Shown in pieces: positions 11,631-21,008 of a stretch of 64,000 bases of DNA. Where the stretch lies: NCBI GenBank assembly GCA_001770935.1, contig MESI01000009.1, positions 1 through 64,000 of the forward strand. The letters are read 5' to 3'. This DNA is from Burkholderiales bacterium RIFCSPLOWO2_12_FULL_61_40 (lineage in GTDB: Bacteria > Pseudomonadota > Gammaproteobacteria > Burkholderiales > Burkholderiaceae_C). Each line of letters starts with the position of its first letter. Position 1 is the stretch's first letter. The notes beneath the pieces are model-generated. The model was given only the letters and a program-made list of their open reading frames with translations. It was not told the origin of the DNA and did not search any database. The translations under genes were made by a program, and so were the position numbers.

Positions 11631-13463
11631 ATGTACAAACGCTCCTTATTCATTGTCACTGCAAGCGCCGTCCTGTTGACCGGCCCGGCTTGGGCGCAAT
11701 CCGCCTCCGTGCTCAAAGAGGCGGTAGAACGGGCCATTCTCAAAAACCCCGAAGTCAAACTCAAGTACCAGAACCTGATGTCGGTGAGCAGCGAACAGGA
11801 TGCGGCCAAAGGTGGCTGGCGCCCCAGAATTGATCTGGAGACAAGTGCCGGGCGCAGGAACTCGCTGAGCCCGGGTCTGACGCCTGGAGTTGACTACAGC
11901 CATTCGGACACGACCCTGCAACTGCGCCAAACCTTGTTTGACGGCTTTTCCACCAGCAACGAAGTACGCCGACTTGGCCATTCCCGTTGGGCCGCCTATT
12001 ACGAGCTTCTGTCGGCCAGCGACCAGATCGCTTTGGAGACGGTTCGCGCCTATATTGACGTCTTGCGTTATCGGGAGCTGGTGACCTTGGCGCGCGACAA
12101 CTATGCAACCCATGCCGACGTGCACAACCGACTGGAAAGCCGCACCAAAGCGGGCGTGGGCCGACGGGTCGACCTGGAACAAGCCGCTGGCCGCATGGCG
12201 CTGGCGGAATCCAACTGGTTGACGGAATCCAGTAATTTGCACGATGTCACGGCGCGCTACCAGCGCCTGGTCGGCGAAGCCCCGGCGGCTGTGCTGGCCC
12301 CCCCGCCGGCCATGGTCAAATTTTTGCCTCCGCGTGAAAACTACATCGGCGACACGGTTCGCCGCAATCCGGATTTTCTTGGGGCCGTATCAACCATCCG
12401 CGCCTACCGCGCCGATGCCAACCTGCGCAAATCCCCCAACTACCCGACGCTGGAATTGAGAGCCAGCCAGAGCCTGGAGAAAAACCGCAGCGGCCTCACC
12501 GGCGACTACCGCGACAGTACGCTGGGACTCGTGCTGAATTACAACCTGTACCGGGGAGGCAGCGACAGTGCACGCATTCAACAATATGCCGCCAAGCTCA
12601 GCTCGGCCTTCGACCTGCGCGACAAAGCCTGCCGCGACGTGCGCCAAACGGCTTTGATCGCCCTCAACGACGTCGGCAAGCTGGAATCACAAATCAGTTT
12701 GCTGTCCCAGCACGAGCTGTCCACATCCAAAGCCCGTGAGGCGTATCGGCAGCAGTTTGATATTGGCCAGCGCACCTTGCTCGATCTTTTGGACACCGAA
12801 AATGAGCTGTACCAGGCCCGCCGGAACCTGGTCAACACCGAACAAGACCACCAACTGGCCCAAGTACGGGTCCTGGCCGTCAATGGATCGCTGTTGGGTG
12901 CCTTGCAATTGCGCCCCCTGCACCAGGAGGCGCCCCCTGCACAGGACGGTGCAGAAGAAGGTGACGATGCCTTGCTGTGCAGCACCGAACTCCCTGCACA
13001 ACGGGCACTGGACAAAGATGACTTGACGCCTCCTCCAGCCGTGTCCCAGGCACCAGCGCCCGCTCCGGTTGTTGCTACGTCGGCTGCCCGCCCGGCACCG
13101 ACCCATGCCATTTGCGAGGGCGTTGCGCCTTCCGTCGAAAAATGGATTTCCGCATGGAACAAGAAAGACCTCAATGGCTACTTTGCGTCCTACAGCGATG
13201 CCTTTGTTCCAGCCCTGGGCCTCAAACGCTCCGAGTGGGAAGCCCTGCGCAAAAAACGGGTGGGTAACCAAGGAGGGTTTTCCACCGTCTTGAAAAACAT
13301 CAAGCCCAGCCGTTGCGACGCCAAAACCTCCGAAGTCACATTCACCCAGGAATACGCCTCCGACAATTACCGCGACATTGTGGAGAAAACACTGGCCATG
13401 GAATATGTCAACGGGCAGTGGAAAATCATCCGTGAAACGGTGACCAAAGGCCGCACCTTCTAA
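11631..13463 (+). CDS. LapE/TolC-family outer-membrane channel with C-terminal NTF2-like domain
   Basis: Outer-membrane efflux duct of a type I secretion system, presumably exporting the adjacent adhesin. 610 residues: signal peptide (about 1-22, ending AWAQ), then a TolC-type outer-membrane efflux region to about residue 430 (TLFDGFSTSNEV and YNLYRGG are typical TolC strand sequences). A Pro/Ala-rich linker (about 440-490) leads into a domain of about 115 residues with the look of a Cds6/SnoaL NTF2-like fold (WISAWNKKDLNGYFASYSD). Ordinary TolC proteins are 420-480 residues, so the extra domain is unusual. The ABC and membrane-fusion partners (LapB, LapC) are not in the window. Transcription ends at the terminator at 13480. 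Confidence 0.87.
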   Translation: MYKRSLFIVTASAVLLTGPAWAQSASVLKEAVERAILKNPEVKLKYQNLMSVSSEQDAAKGGWRPRIDLETSAGRRNSLSPGLTPGVDYSHSDTTLQLRQTLFDGFSTSNEVRRLGHSRWAAYYELLSASDQIALETVRAYIDVLRYRELVTLARDNYATHADVHNRLESRTKAGVGRRVDLEQAAGRMALAESNWLTESSNLHDVTARYQRLVGEAPAAVLAPPPAMVKFLPPRENYIGDTVRRNPDFLGAVSTIRAYRADANLRKSPNYPTLELRASQSLEKNRSGLTGDYRDSTLGLVLNYNLYRGGSDSARIQQYAAKLSSAFDLRDKACRDVRQTALIALNDVGKLESQISLLSQHELSTSKAREAYRQQFDIGQRTLLDLLDTENELYQARRNLVNTEQDHQLAQVRVLAVNGSLLGALQLRPLHQEAPPAQDGAEEGDDALLCSTELPAQRALDKDDLTPPPAVSQAPAPAPVVATSAARPAPTHAICEGVAPSVEKWISAWNKKDLNGYFASYSDAFVPALGLKRSEWEALRKKRVGNQGGFSTVLKNIKPSRCDAKTSEVTFTQEYASDNYRDIVEKTLAMEYVNGQWKIIRETVTKGRTF

Positions 13464-13479
13464 GTTGCGAATGGCCCAT

Positions 13480-13514
13480 AAAAAAAGCGACCTGCATTGC
13501 GGTCGCTTTTTTTT
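13480..13514. terminator. Bidirectional intrinsic terminator between lapE-like gene and ssb
   Basis: GCGACC / GGTCGC stem with an 8-base loop, flanked by an A-run on the left and a T-run on the right. It can therefore end transcripts from both converging genes. Confidence 0.9.
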
Positions 13515-13541
13515 GGTCTAGAAATTCCGGTTAGTTAGGCC

Positions 13542-14048
13542 CTAAAACGGGATATCGTCGTCCATATCGTCAAAACCGCTGGCGGGGCGGGGGGGCGGTG
13601 CCTGGCGCGGGGCGGGAGCCGGGGCAGCGGCGCGCGGCGCAGGTGCGGGGGCCATGCGCCGGGGTGGCGGTGGAGCGCCGCCTTCTTCCCCGTCACTGGG
13701 GCCGCCCATGCCTTCGCGGCCGCCCAGCAGTTGCAACTCGGTGGCGATGATATCGACCGTGTTTTTCTCGATGCCCGACTGGTCGGTGTATTTGCCGTAT
13801 TTGAGGCGGCCTTCGACGTAAATGGGGCGCCCTTTGCGCACGTACTCGCCAGCGATTTCGGCCAGACGGTCGTAGAAGGTGACGCGGTGCCACTGGGTGT
13901 CTTCAATGCTTTCGCCAGTGTTTTTGTCCTTGCGGCGGCTGCTGGTAGCCACACTGACGTTGGCCACCGCCTGGCCCGAGGGCAGGTAGCGGATTTCGGG
14001 GTCGCGGCCGCAGTTGCCGACCAGGATGACTTTGTTCACGGATGCCAT
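13542..14048 (-). CDS. ssb: Single-stranded DNA-binding protein
   Basis: Binds single-stranded DNA in replication, repair and recombination. 168 residues: OB fold in the first 110 (begins MASVNKVILVGNCGRDPE), then a Pro/Ala-rich flexible linker and the acidic tip DMDDDIPF that recruits partner proteins. The start at 14048 has GGAGAAAACC in front. It lies 25 bp downstream of the MFS gene on the same strand and is probably cotranscribed with it. Placement next to uvrA is a common arrangement in proteobacteria. Confidence 0.97.
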   Translation of the reverse strand: MASVNKVILVGNCGRDPEIRYLPSGQAVANVSVATSSRRKDKNTGESIEDTQWHRVTFYDRLAEIAGEYVRKGRPIYVEGRLKYGKYTDQSGIEKNTVDIIATELQLLGGREGMGGPSDGEEGGAPPPPRRMAPAPAPRAAAPAPAPRQAPPPRPASGFDDMDDDIPF

Positions 14049-14073
14049 GGTTTTCTCCAGATTAGTAGGGGCA

Positions 14074-15375
14074 TTATCTCGCCTTTGGCACCGCCTCTGC
14101 GCCATGCCCGCCGGGTGCCGACGGCGCACGCATGGGCCAGGCCACGACCAGCCAGGCCAGTATGCCCACCGCACAGGCGGTAAACAGTCCCTGCGGCCCC
14201 ATGTGTTTCACCAACCAGCCGCCCAGAACACCGCCGGTGAAGAAGCCCAAAGACTGCAAGGAGTTGTACACCCCCAGGGCTGCACCACGGGACTGCACGG
14301 GTGCCACACGCGAGGCCATGCTGGGCTGGCTGGCCTCCAGCACGTTGAAGCCGCAAAAAAACACGAATAGGACCAAGGCCAGGCCTGTCACGGTGGGCGT
14401 GCCGCTCGCCATCCACAACAGGCCCAGTTGCACCAAGCCGATCAATCCGACCGCCCCCAGGAACACCGCGCGCAGATAACCCCGTTTTTCCAGGGGAAAC
14501 AGCGTAGCCCCCATGACAACAAAGGACGCCAGCACCGCGGGCAGGTAGATCCACCAGTGCTGCTCTTTGGGCAGACCCGCCTGCACCAACATGGCGGGCA
14601 AGGCCACCCACATGGACAGCTGCACCGCGTGCAGCACAAACACGCCAAAGTTCAGCCGCAACAAGGCCGGGTGGCGCAGCACATCGCGCAAACGGCCACG
14701 GGCCTGAACCACATGCACCAAGGGCTCCGAAGGCACCCACCAGACCACGACGGCGATACCAAGCAGCGCCAAAGTGGCAGTCACGGCAAACAAGCCGCCC
14801 AGGCCCACCACTGCGTTCAGCAAGGGTGACAAGACCAGCGACACGGCAAACATCAGGCCGATGCTGGCCCCCACCATCGCCATGGCCTTGGTGCGCACCA
14901 CGTCACGCGTCTGGTCCGCCAACAAAGCGGTCACCGCCGCTGAGATGGCGCCCGCGCCCTGCAAGGCGCGCCCTGCCACCAGCCACGCCAACGTGGGCGC
15001 CCAGGCGGCCATGGCGCTGCCCATCGCAAAAATGGCCAGGCCCACCACCATCACGCGCTTGCGGCCAAAGCGGTCCGACGCCATGCCGAACGGAATTTGC
15101 AAAACCCCTTGGGTCAGACCATAAATTCCCATCGCCCACCCAATGAGCGCGGGATCGTCCCCGCCCGGGTATTTACGCGCTTCCAGGGCGAACACGGGCA
15201 CCACCAAAAACAAGCCCAGCATGCGCAGGGCAAAGATCAAGGCCAAAGACGCGCTGGAGCGCCGCTCCAGCGCGGTCATGGTGGTCGATGGCAAGGAGGC
15301 AGAGCCGGAGGATGTGTTGGAAGGGCTCGTCATAGGCGCAGCAGAACCCGCAGCGTAAGAAGTAGATTGATCCAA
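14074..15375 (-). CDS. MFS transporter
   Basis: Major facilitator superfamily membrane carrier of 433 residues with about 12 hydrophobic segments. The MFS signature between helices 2 and 3 is visible as GMASDRFGRKRVM, and the drug-exporter type helix 5 region (GLMFAVSLVLSPLL) is recognisable. A Ser/Thr/Pro-rich N-terminal tail of about 40 residues precedes helix 1, so a Met at residue 15 or 33 could also be the start. It is divergent from uvrA with an 85-bp gap and is followed by ssb. The substrate cannot be told from sequence; drug or sugar efflux is typical for the family. Confidence 0.88.
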   Translation of the reverse strand: MDQSTSYAAGSAAPMTSPSNTSSGSASLPSTTMTALERRSSASLALIFALRMLGLFLVVPVFALEARKYPGGDDPALIGWAMGIYGLTQGVLQIPFGMASDRFGRKRVMVVGLAIFAMGSAMAAWAPTLAWLVAGRALQGAGAISAAVTALLADQTRDVVRTKAMAMVGASIGLMFAVSLVLSPLLNAVVGLGGLFAVTATLALLGIAVVVWWVPSEPLVHVVQARGRLRDVLRHPALLRLNFGVFVLHAVQLSMWVALPAMLVQAGLPKEQHWWIYLPAVLASFVVMGATLFPLEKRGYLRAVFLGAVGLIGLVQLGLLWMASGTPTVTGLALVLFVFFCGFNVLEASQPSMASRVAPVQSRGAALGVYNSLQSLGFFTGGVLGGWLVKHMGPQGLFTACAVGILAWLVVAWPMRAPSAPGGHGAEAVPKAR

Positions 15376-15460
15376 GTGGGCACTCGTTTAATCAGAAATC
15401 CGCCTCCCACATGAAGGCGAAAAAACGCCCATTGTCCCTGATCCGCCGTCTTTCACTATC

Positions 15461-18400
15461 ATGGTGGGTTTCTCTTCACCGGCGACCACCTTGAATTCCT
15501 CCCCTGACGGCACCTACCTGGCCAAAGCCCTGCAACAGCAACATATCAGCGTCCGGGGGGCCCGCACGCACAACCTGAAGAACATCGACCTCGATATCCC
15601 GCGCAACCAGTTGGTCGTCATCACGGGCCTGAGCGGCTCCGGCAAGTCGAGCCTGGCCTTTGACACCCTGTACGCCGAAGGCCAGCGGCGCTATGTGGAA
15701 AGCCTCTCCACCTACGCGCGCCAGTTTTTGCAACTGATGGACAAGCCCGATGTGGACATGATCGAGGGCCTGTCGCCCGCCATCTCCATCGAGCAAAAGG
15801 CCACCAGCCATAACCCGCGCTCCACGGTGGGCACGGTCACCGAGATCCACGACTACCTGCGCCTGCTGTTCGCCCGCGCCGGCACGCCCTACTGCCCCGA
15901 CCACCACCTGCCCCTGCAGGCCCAGACCGTGAGCCAGATGGTGGACGCCGTGCTGGCGCTGCCGCCGGACACGCGTTTGATGATTTTGGCGCCGGTGGCC
16001 CGCGAGAAAAAAGGCGAGTTCCTGGAGGTGTTTGCCGACATGCAGGCCCAGGGTTACGTGCGCTTTCGGGTGGATGGCCAGCTCTGCGAGTTTGATGCCC
16101 TGCCCGCGCTCAAGAAAACCGAGAAACACGACATCGACGTGGTGATCGACCGTGTCAAGGTCCGCCCGGACATGAAGCAGCGCCTGGCCGAGAGTTTTGA
16201 AGCCGCCCTGCGGCTGGCCAACGGGCGCGCCATTTGCTATGAAATGGATAGCTACTCACGCAATGAGGACGGGGGCCAGGACCCTAAAGAGCACTTGTTC
16301 AACGCCAAATTTGCGTGCCCGGTGTGCAACTACTCGATCCAGGAGCTGGAGCCCCGGCTGTTCTCCTTCAACTCGCCGGTGGGCGCCTGCCCGACCTGCG
16401 ACGGCCTGGGCCTGCAGGAGTTTTTTGACCCCAGCCGGGTGGTGGCCTTCCCCACCTTGAGCCTGGCCAGCGGCGCCATCAAGGGCTGGGACCGGCGCAA
16501 TGGCTACTATTTTTCCCTGCTGGAAAGCCTGGCGCAGCACTACAAGTTTGACCTGGAGCAGGCCTTCGAGTCCCTGCCAACAACCATCCAGCACGCGATT
16601 TTGCAAGGCTCGGGCGAGGAAGAGATCAAGTTCAGCTACACCCTGGAGTCTGGCGCCTCGCAGGGCAAAAAGATCAGCAAAAAGCACCCCTTCGAGGGCA
16701 TCATCCCCAATATGCAGCGGCGCTACCGCGAAACCGAATCGGCCGTGGTCCGCGAAGACCTGGCCCGCCTGCGCAGCACCCAGCCCTGCACCGACTGCGC
16801 CGGCTCGCGCCTGCGCCGCGAAGCCCGCCACGTCAAGATCGGCGAAGGAGCGCAGGCCCGGGCCATTTTTGAGGTCAGTCACGCCACGCTACGCGACAGC
16901 TACGCCTATTTCAACCAGCTGACCATGGCCGGGGCCAAGGGCGAGATTGCGGCCAAGGTCATCCGCGAGATTGGCCTGCGCCTCAAGTTCCTCAACGACG
17001 TGGGACTCAACTACCTCAGCCTGGACCGCAGCGCCGAGACCCTGAGCGGCGGTGAGTCGCAGCGCATCCGCCTGGCCAGCCAGATCGGCTCGGGCCTGAC
17101 CGGCGTGATGTACGTGCTGGACGAGCCCAGCATCGGCCTGCACCAGCGCGACAACGACCGGCTGATTGGCACCCTGCAGCACCTGCGCGACATTGGCAAC
17201 AGCGTGCTGGTGGTGGAGCACGACGAAGACATGATGCGCGCCGCCGACCATGTGATCGACATGGGCCTGGGCGCGGGTGTGCACGGCGGGCGCGTGATTG
17301 CGCAAGGCACCTTTGCGCAGGTGCGCGACAACCCCGAATCGCTCACCGGCCAGTACCTGGCGCAAACCCTCCAAATTGCCGTGCCCAAGCGCCGCACCCC
17401 CTGGCTGCCCACCGTGGCGCCGGTGGCTGCCGAGAAAAAACCCGCCTCCAAGACGCCGCCCAGCAAAGCTGCCCAGGCCTGGGCCGAGCGCCACGCCATC
17501 CACCTGGCCACGCAAGGCGACCTGCAGGCCATCCGGGTACGCAAGGCCAGCGGCCACAACCTCAAGGGCGTGGACGTGGAGTTTCCCGTGGGCCTGTTCA
17601 CCTGCGTGACCGGGGTGTCGGGTTCGGGCAAATCCACCCTGGTGAACGACACCCTGTACGCGGCCGTGGCGCGCCAGCTCTACCGCGCCCACGAAGAGCC
17701 GGCGGCGCACACGGCGATTGAAGGCATGGAGCATTTCGACAAGGTTATCAACGTGGACCAATCGCCCATTGGCCGCACCCCGCGCTCCAACCCCGCCACC
17801 TACACCGGCCTGTTCACCCCCATCCGCGAGCTGATGGCCGAGGTGCCCACGGCGCGCGAACGCGGCTACGGCCCGGGGCGTTTCAGCTTCAATGTGGCCG
17901 GTGGCCGCTGCGAAGCCTGCCAGGGCGACGGCATGGTCAAGGTGGAGATGCATTTCCTGCCCGATGTCTACGTGCCCTGCGACGTATGTGTCGGCCAGCG
18001 CTACAACCGAGAAACGCTGGAAGTGCTCTACAAGGGCAAGAACATCGCGCAGATTCTGGAACTCACCGTCGAGGCCGCGTTTGACTTCCTGAAAGCAGTG
18101 CCCACCATCGCCCGCAAGCTGCAGACCCTGCTGGACGTGGGCCTGTCCTACATCCGCCTGGGGCAGGCCGCCACCACGCTGTCGGGCGGCGAAGCCCAGC
18201 GCGTGAAGCTGGCGCTGGAACTGAGCAAACGCGACACCGGCCGCACACTCTACATCCTGGACGAACCCACCACCGGCCTGCACTTTGCCGATATCGACCT
18301 GCTGCTCAAGGTTTTGCACCAGTTGCGCGACGCGGGCAACACCATCGTGGTGATCGAGCACAACCTGGACGTGATCAAAACCGCCGACTGGCTGATCGAC

Positions 18401-18514
18401 ATGGGCCCCGAGGGCGGTGCCGGTGGCGGCACCGTGGTGGGCGTGGGCACACCGGAAGACCTTGCGGCCAACCCGGAGAGCCACACCGGCAAGTACCTGG
18501 CGCGGCTTTTATAG
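15461..18514 (+). CDS. uvrA: Excinuclease ABC subunit A
   Basis: DNA-damage recognition ATPase of nucleotide excision repair. 1017 residues, about 70 longer than E. coli UvrA. Visible: first Walker A (GLSGSGKSS), zinc modules CPVC/CPTC and CEAC/CDVC, two ABC signatures ([16 protein letters not shown]) and second Walker A (GVSGSGKST). The extra length comes from an N-terminal tail of about 20 residues, a Lys/Pro/Ala-rich insert near 645-690, and a short insert before the first zinc module (residues 257-277) that is encoded by the 59-bp dispersed repeat. No LexA box was seen in the 85-bp upstream gap. The ATG at 15461 has a weak ribosome site. Confidence 0.96.
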   Translation: MVGFSSPATTLNSSPDGTYLAKALQQQHISVRGARTHNLKNIDLDIPRNQLVVITGLSGSGKSSLAFDTLYAEGQRRYVESLSTYARQFLQLMDKPDVDMIEGLSPAISIEQKATSHNPRSTVGTVTEIHDYLRLLFARAGTPYCPDHHLPLQAQTVSQMVDAVLALPPDTRLMILAPVAREKKGEFLEVFADMQAQGYVRFRVDGQLCEFDALPALKKTEKHDIDVVIDRVKVRPDMKQRLAESFEAALRLANGRAICYEMDSYSRNEDGGQDPKEHLFNAKFACPVCNYSIQELEPRLFSFNSPVGACPTCDGLGLQEFFDPSRVVAFPTLSLASGAIKGWDRRNGYYFSLLESLAQHYKFDLEQAFESLPTTIQHAILQGSGEEEIKFSYTLESGASQGKKISKKHPFEGIIPNMQRRYRETESAVVREDLARLRSTQPCTDCAGSRLRREARHVKIGEGAQARAIFEVSHATLRDSYAYFNQLTMAGAKGEIAAKVIREIGLRLKFLNDVGLNYLSLDRSAETLSGGESQRIRLASQIGSGLTGVMYVLDEPSIGLHQRDNDRLIGTLQHLRDIGNSVLVVEHDEDMMRAADHVIDMGLGAGVHGGRVIAQGTFAQVRDNPESLTGQYLAQTLQIAVPKRRTPWLPTVAPVAAEKKPASKTPPSKAAQAWAERHAIHLATQGDLQAIRVRKASGHNLKGVDVEFPVGLFTCVTGVSGSGKSTLVNDTLYAAVARQLYRAHEEPAAHTAIEGMEHFDKVINVDQSPIGRTPRSNPATYTGLFTPIRELMAEVPTARERGYGPGRFSFNVAGGRCEACQGDGMVKVEMHFLPDVYVPCDVCVGQRYNRETLEVLYKGKNIAQILELTVEAAFDFLKAVPTIARKLQTLLDVGLSYIRLGQAATTLSGGEAQRVKLALELSKRDTGRTLYILDEPTTGLHFADIDLLLKVLHQLRDAGNTIVVIEHNLDVIKTADWLIDMGPEGGAGGGTVVGVGTPEDLAANPESHTGKYLARLL
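16231..16289 (-). repeat. 59-bp dispersed repeat, copy A, in frame inside uvrA
   Basis: On the minus strand it carries the family core (GCGTGAGTAGCTAT and ATAGCAAA) and the GCCCCCGT box 5' of it. The hairpin GCTAT-N7-ATAGC is intact. On the plus strand it encodes UvrA residues 257-277 without breaking the frame. Confidence 0.75.
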
Positions 18515-18516
18515 AT

Positions 18517-18547
18517 TGCAAATCTTCCATGGCGTGGAGGATTTGCA
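18517..18547 (+). terminator. Imperfect hairpin just after uvrA
   Basis: Arms TGCAAATCTTCCA and TGGAGGATTTGCA pair at 12 of 13 positions with a 5-base loop, starting 3 bp after the uvrA stop. No T-run follows, so it may be a weak or Rho-assisted terminator. The rest of the 250-bp gap to the next gene holds only the repeat at 18686. Confidence 0.5.
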
Positions 18548-18685
18548 GCAATGTATCCGCACCAAGTGGTGCAAAACCACGTTGACGCACGCTGGAGCTG
18601 ATGCGCGAATTGCTGGCGCTACGGCGGGAACTGCTTCAATAGCGGTCCACACGGCCAGCCCCATCCGTCGCGGTTTTTCTAAGCC

Positions 18686-18744
18686 AAACAGGGCCGCAAT
18701 GCCCGTGGAATGTGCGCAAGCAGCTACCAATTCAATAGCAAAAG
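18686..18744 (+). repeat. 59-bp dispersed repeat, copy B (intergenic)
   Basis: Core GCGCAAGCAGCTACC followed by ATAGCAAAAG at 18714-18744. The left half is more diverged than in other copies. It lies between the convergent uvrA and acoR-like genes. Confidence 0.7.
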
Positions 18745-18764
18745 TGCAGTAACCGCATCTACCC

Positions 18765-20696
18765 TCAGGCATTCATCTTGCGGTACAGCGTCTGGCGGCT
18801 GATGCCCAGGGTACGGGCGGCCAGGGAGATGTTGCCGCGGCTGCTCTCCAGCGCCTGGCGGATCGCCGCCTGCGACATTTCCTGCAGGTTTTGCGGCTCA
18901 CGGGGCACAGCGGGTGCGGGCATGGGCCGGGCCGTGGCCTGCAATTCCTCCGCCAGGTCGTCCGGCAGGTGCGGCCAATCGATGCAATCCTCGTCCGGTC
19001 CCAGCATGGCGCAGGCGGTGCGCAGCACGCTGGCGTACTGGCGCAGGTTGCCGGGCCAGGGGTGCTGGCCCAGCCGGTCCAGCAACTCAGGTGCCAGGTG
19101 CACATCCCGCTCGGGGTTCAGACTGGCCAGCAAGCTGTCGGTCAGCGCGGAGAAGTCGGTGCGCTCACGCAAGGCGGGCAGCAAGACCGTCAGGCCATTG
19201 ATGCGGTAGTACAGGTCGCTGCGGAAACGCCCTTGCTCGGCTTCTTCGCGCAGCTTGCAGTGGGTGGCGCACACCAGCGCAAAGTCCACCGCCACCGGCT
19301 TGCCCGCCCCCACCGGGGTGACGCTGCGCTCTTGCAGCACACGCAAGAGCCGGGTTTGCATGGGCAGCGGCATGTCGCCGATTTCGTCCAGAAACAGCGT
19401 GCCGCCGTGCGCCTCGCGCAGCCGCCCCAGGCTGCCTTCCTTGCGTGCACCGGTGAAGGCGCCGGGGGCGTAGCCAAAGAGTTCGGACTCGATCAGGTTC
19501 TCGGGCAGGGCCGCGCAGTTGATGGCCACAAACGGTCCGCCGCGCCGTGGCCCGCTGTCGTGGAAGGCGCGGGCGAACAGCTCTTTGCCCACGCCCGACT
19601 CGCCTTGCAGCAGCAGCGGGATGGGTTTGTCCACCACGCGGCGGGCCTTGTCGGCGGCGCTGCGCCAGCGCACATCCCCGGTGTCCAATTGGGCCAGGGC
19701 ATCGGAGGTGGCGCGCGGTGTGGCTCCAACGCCCCCTGCGCCCAGGGCGGGCCGGGTCACGGCAGTCACTGCAGCCGGGTCGACGTGGACCTGCACAAAA
19801 AGCACCGTGCCGTCATGCAGATGCACCTGGGTGCTTTGGTGCGGACGGCGCATGTGGCGGCTCAGCAGCGCGTCCAGGCGCAGGTCCAGGGTGCGCTCCA
19901 GCAGCGTGGCACCCAGGTCTGCCGCGCCCAGGCGCAGCAAGGCCAGGCCACTGCGGTTGGCACCCACAATCCAACCGTCTGCTGACACGGCCACGATGCC
20001 TTCGGCCACCGAACCAATGCCCTCGGGATGGGCGTGCAAATGCAGCCGGATGTTGCGCCTGCAGCTCGCAATCACCAGCCGGTTTTCGATCATGCGGGCG
20101 GCGGTGTTGACCAGCCCCAGGGTGTGGGGGTGGCCGCTGCGCTGGTCGCCCGAAATGTCCAGAATGCCCAACAGGCTGCCGGTGGCCGACAGGATGGGGG
20201 CAGCGGCGCAGGTGAGGAAACTGTTGCGCTCCAGAAAATGCTCGGCACCGTGGATTTCCACCCCGCTGGCTTCGGCCAGTGCCGTGCCGATGGCATTGGT
20301 GCCCCGGTGTTCTTCGTGCCAGGAGGCCCCGCAGGCCAGCGCCACCCGCTCGGCCCGTCCCAGAAAATAGGCATCGCCCAGGGTATGCATCAGCGTGCCC
20401 CGGTTGTCCGCCAGCACCACCACACTTTGGCTGTGCCGTACTTGCTCAAACAGGTAGTCCATCACCGGGCGGGAGTGGGCCAGCAGCTCGTGGTTGCCCG
20501 CCAGGGTCTGGCGCAAATGGCCGCCACTGGCGTTCTCGGTGGGCACCAGCCGCCCCGTGGGCAGCAGCCCGGCCTCCAGGCTGCGCCGCCAGGAACGGGC
20601 CAGGCGCTCGTCAATAGCCCCCGTCGGACAGTTGCCATGTTCGAGTAGATGCAAACGCGCCTGGCGCAGCGCCAGGGTGGGCGAAATGGTACGCAA
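18765..20696 (-). CDS. acoR: AcoR-type sigma-54-dependent activator
   Basis: Enhancer-binding protein that activates sigma-54 RNA polymerase, usually for alcohol, aldehyde or acetoin catabolism. 643 residues: N-terminal GAF-like sensor region (about 60-220), a PAS-like stretch, central AAA+ domain with Walker A GESGVGKE, the sigma-54 contact loop GAFTGA and Walker B TLFLDEIGD, and a C-terminal Fis-type helix-turn-helix. The start is TTG at 20696, preceded by AGGAG at 6 bases; the ATG codons further upstream lie in sequence antisense to the next gene. It is divergent from the aldehyde dehydrogenase gene, whose promoter has a sigma-54 site, which fits AcoR controlling that operon. Confidence 0.9.
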   Translation of the reverse strand: MRTISPTLALRQARLHLLEHGNCPTGAIDERLARSWRRSLEAGLLPTGRLVPTENASGGHLRQTLAGNHELLAHSRPVMDYLFEQVRHSQSVVVLADNRGTLMHTLGDAYFLGRAERVALACGASWHEEHRGTNAIGTALAEASGVEIHGAEHFLERNSFLTCAAAPILSATGSLLGILDISGDQRSGHPHTLGLVNTAARMIENRLVIASCRRNIRLHLHAHPEGIGSVAEGIVAVSADGWIVGANRSGLALLRLGAADLGATLLERTLDLRLDALLSRHMRRPHQSTQVHLHDGTVLFVQVHVDPAAVTAVTRPALGAGGVGATPRATSDALAQLDTGDVRWRSAADKARRVVDKPIPLLLQGESGVGKELFARAFHDSGPRRGGPFVAINCAALPENLIESELFGYAPGAFTGARKEGSLGRLREAHGGTLFLDEIGDMPLPMQTRLLRVLQERSVTPVGAGKPVAVDFALVCATHCKLREEAEQGRFRSDLYYRINGLTVLLPALRERTDFSALTDSLLASLNPERDVHLAPELLDRLGQHPWPGNLRQYASVLRTACAMLGPDEDCIDWPHLPDDLAEELQATARPMPAPAVPREPQNLQEMSQAAIRQALESSRGNISLAARTLGISRQTLYRKMNA

Positions 20697-20933
20697 TGTT
20701 GTCTCCTGCGCGGGGAAATTTGGGCCGGTTGGGGTCTGCGCCCCGTTTTTTGGACAGTATAGAAACACATGGCAAACGGGCGCAATAGCCTTGCAGGCCT
20801 CACACGCCCAACTGTACCGTTTTGTGACACTTGTTGCATTCTGGAGCGTTGCGCCGCAGGCCCCGGTCGCCCCAGGCGGCTTCTTCCGATAAAAAAACCC
20901 AATGAAATCAAGGGTGCAGACCACCATGCGCAC

Positions 20934-20950
20934 TTGGCACGGGTCTTGAT
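20934..20950 (+). promoter_or_regulatory. Sigma-54 (-24/-12) promoter of the aldehyde dehydrogenase operon
   Basis: TTGGCACGGGTCTTGAT matches the consensus YTGGCACGrNNNTTGCW with one mismatch (A for C in the -12 box). It lies 58 bp before the ATG at 21009 and opposite an AcoR-type activator gene. Activator sites presumably lie in 20700-20930; TGTACC and GTGACA half sites near 20815 are candidates only. Confidence 0.82.
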
Positions 20951-21008
20951 AAGCAGGAATGCCCGCAAGGGACAACTTTTGACCCACACCCCATAACGAG
21001 GACACACG

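Noticed and set aside
16889..18484. A 531-codon minus-strand frame opposite uvrA
   Set aside because: uvrA is certain there. The opposite frame is a by-product of high GC at third positions and has no ribosome site or domain.
18509..18772. An 87-codon minus-strand ORF after uvrA
   Set aside because: Part of it is the 59-bp repeat, it overlaps the hairpin and the activator stop, and nothing in it resembles a protein family.
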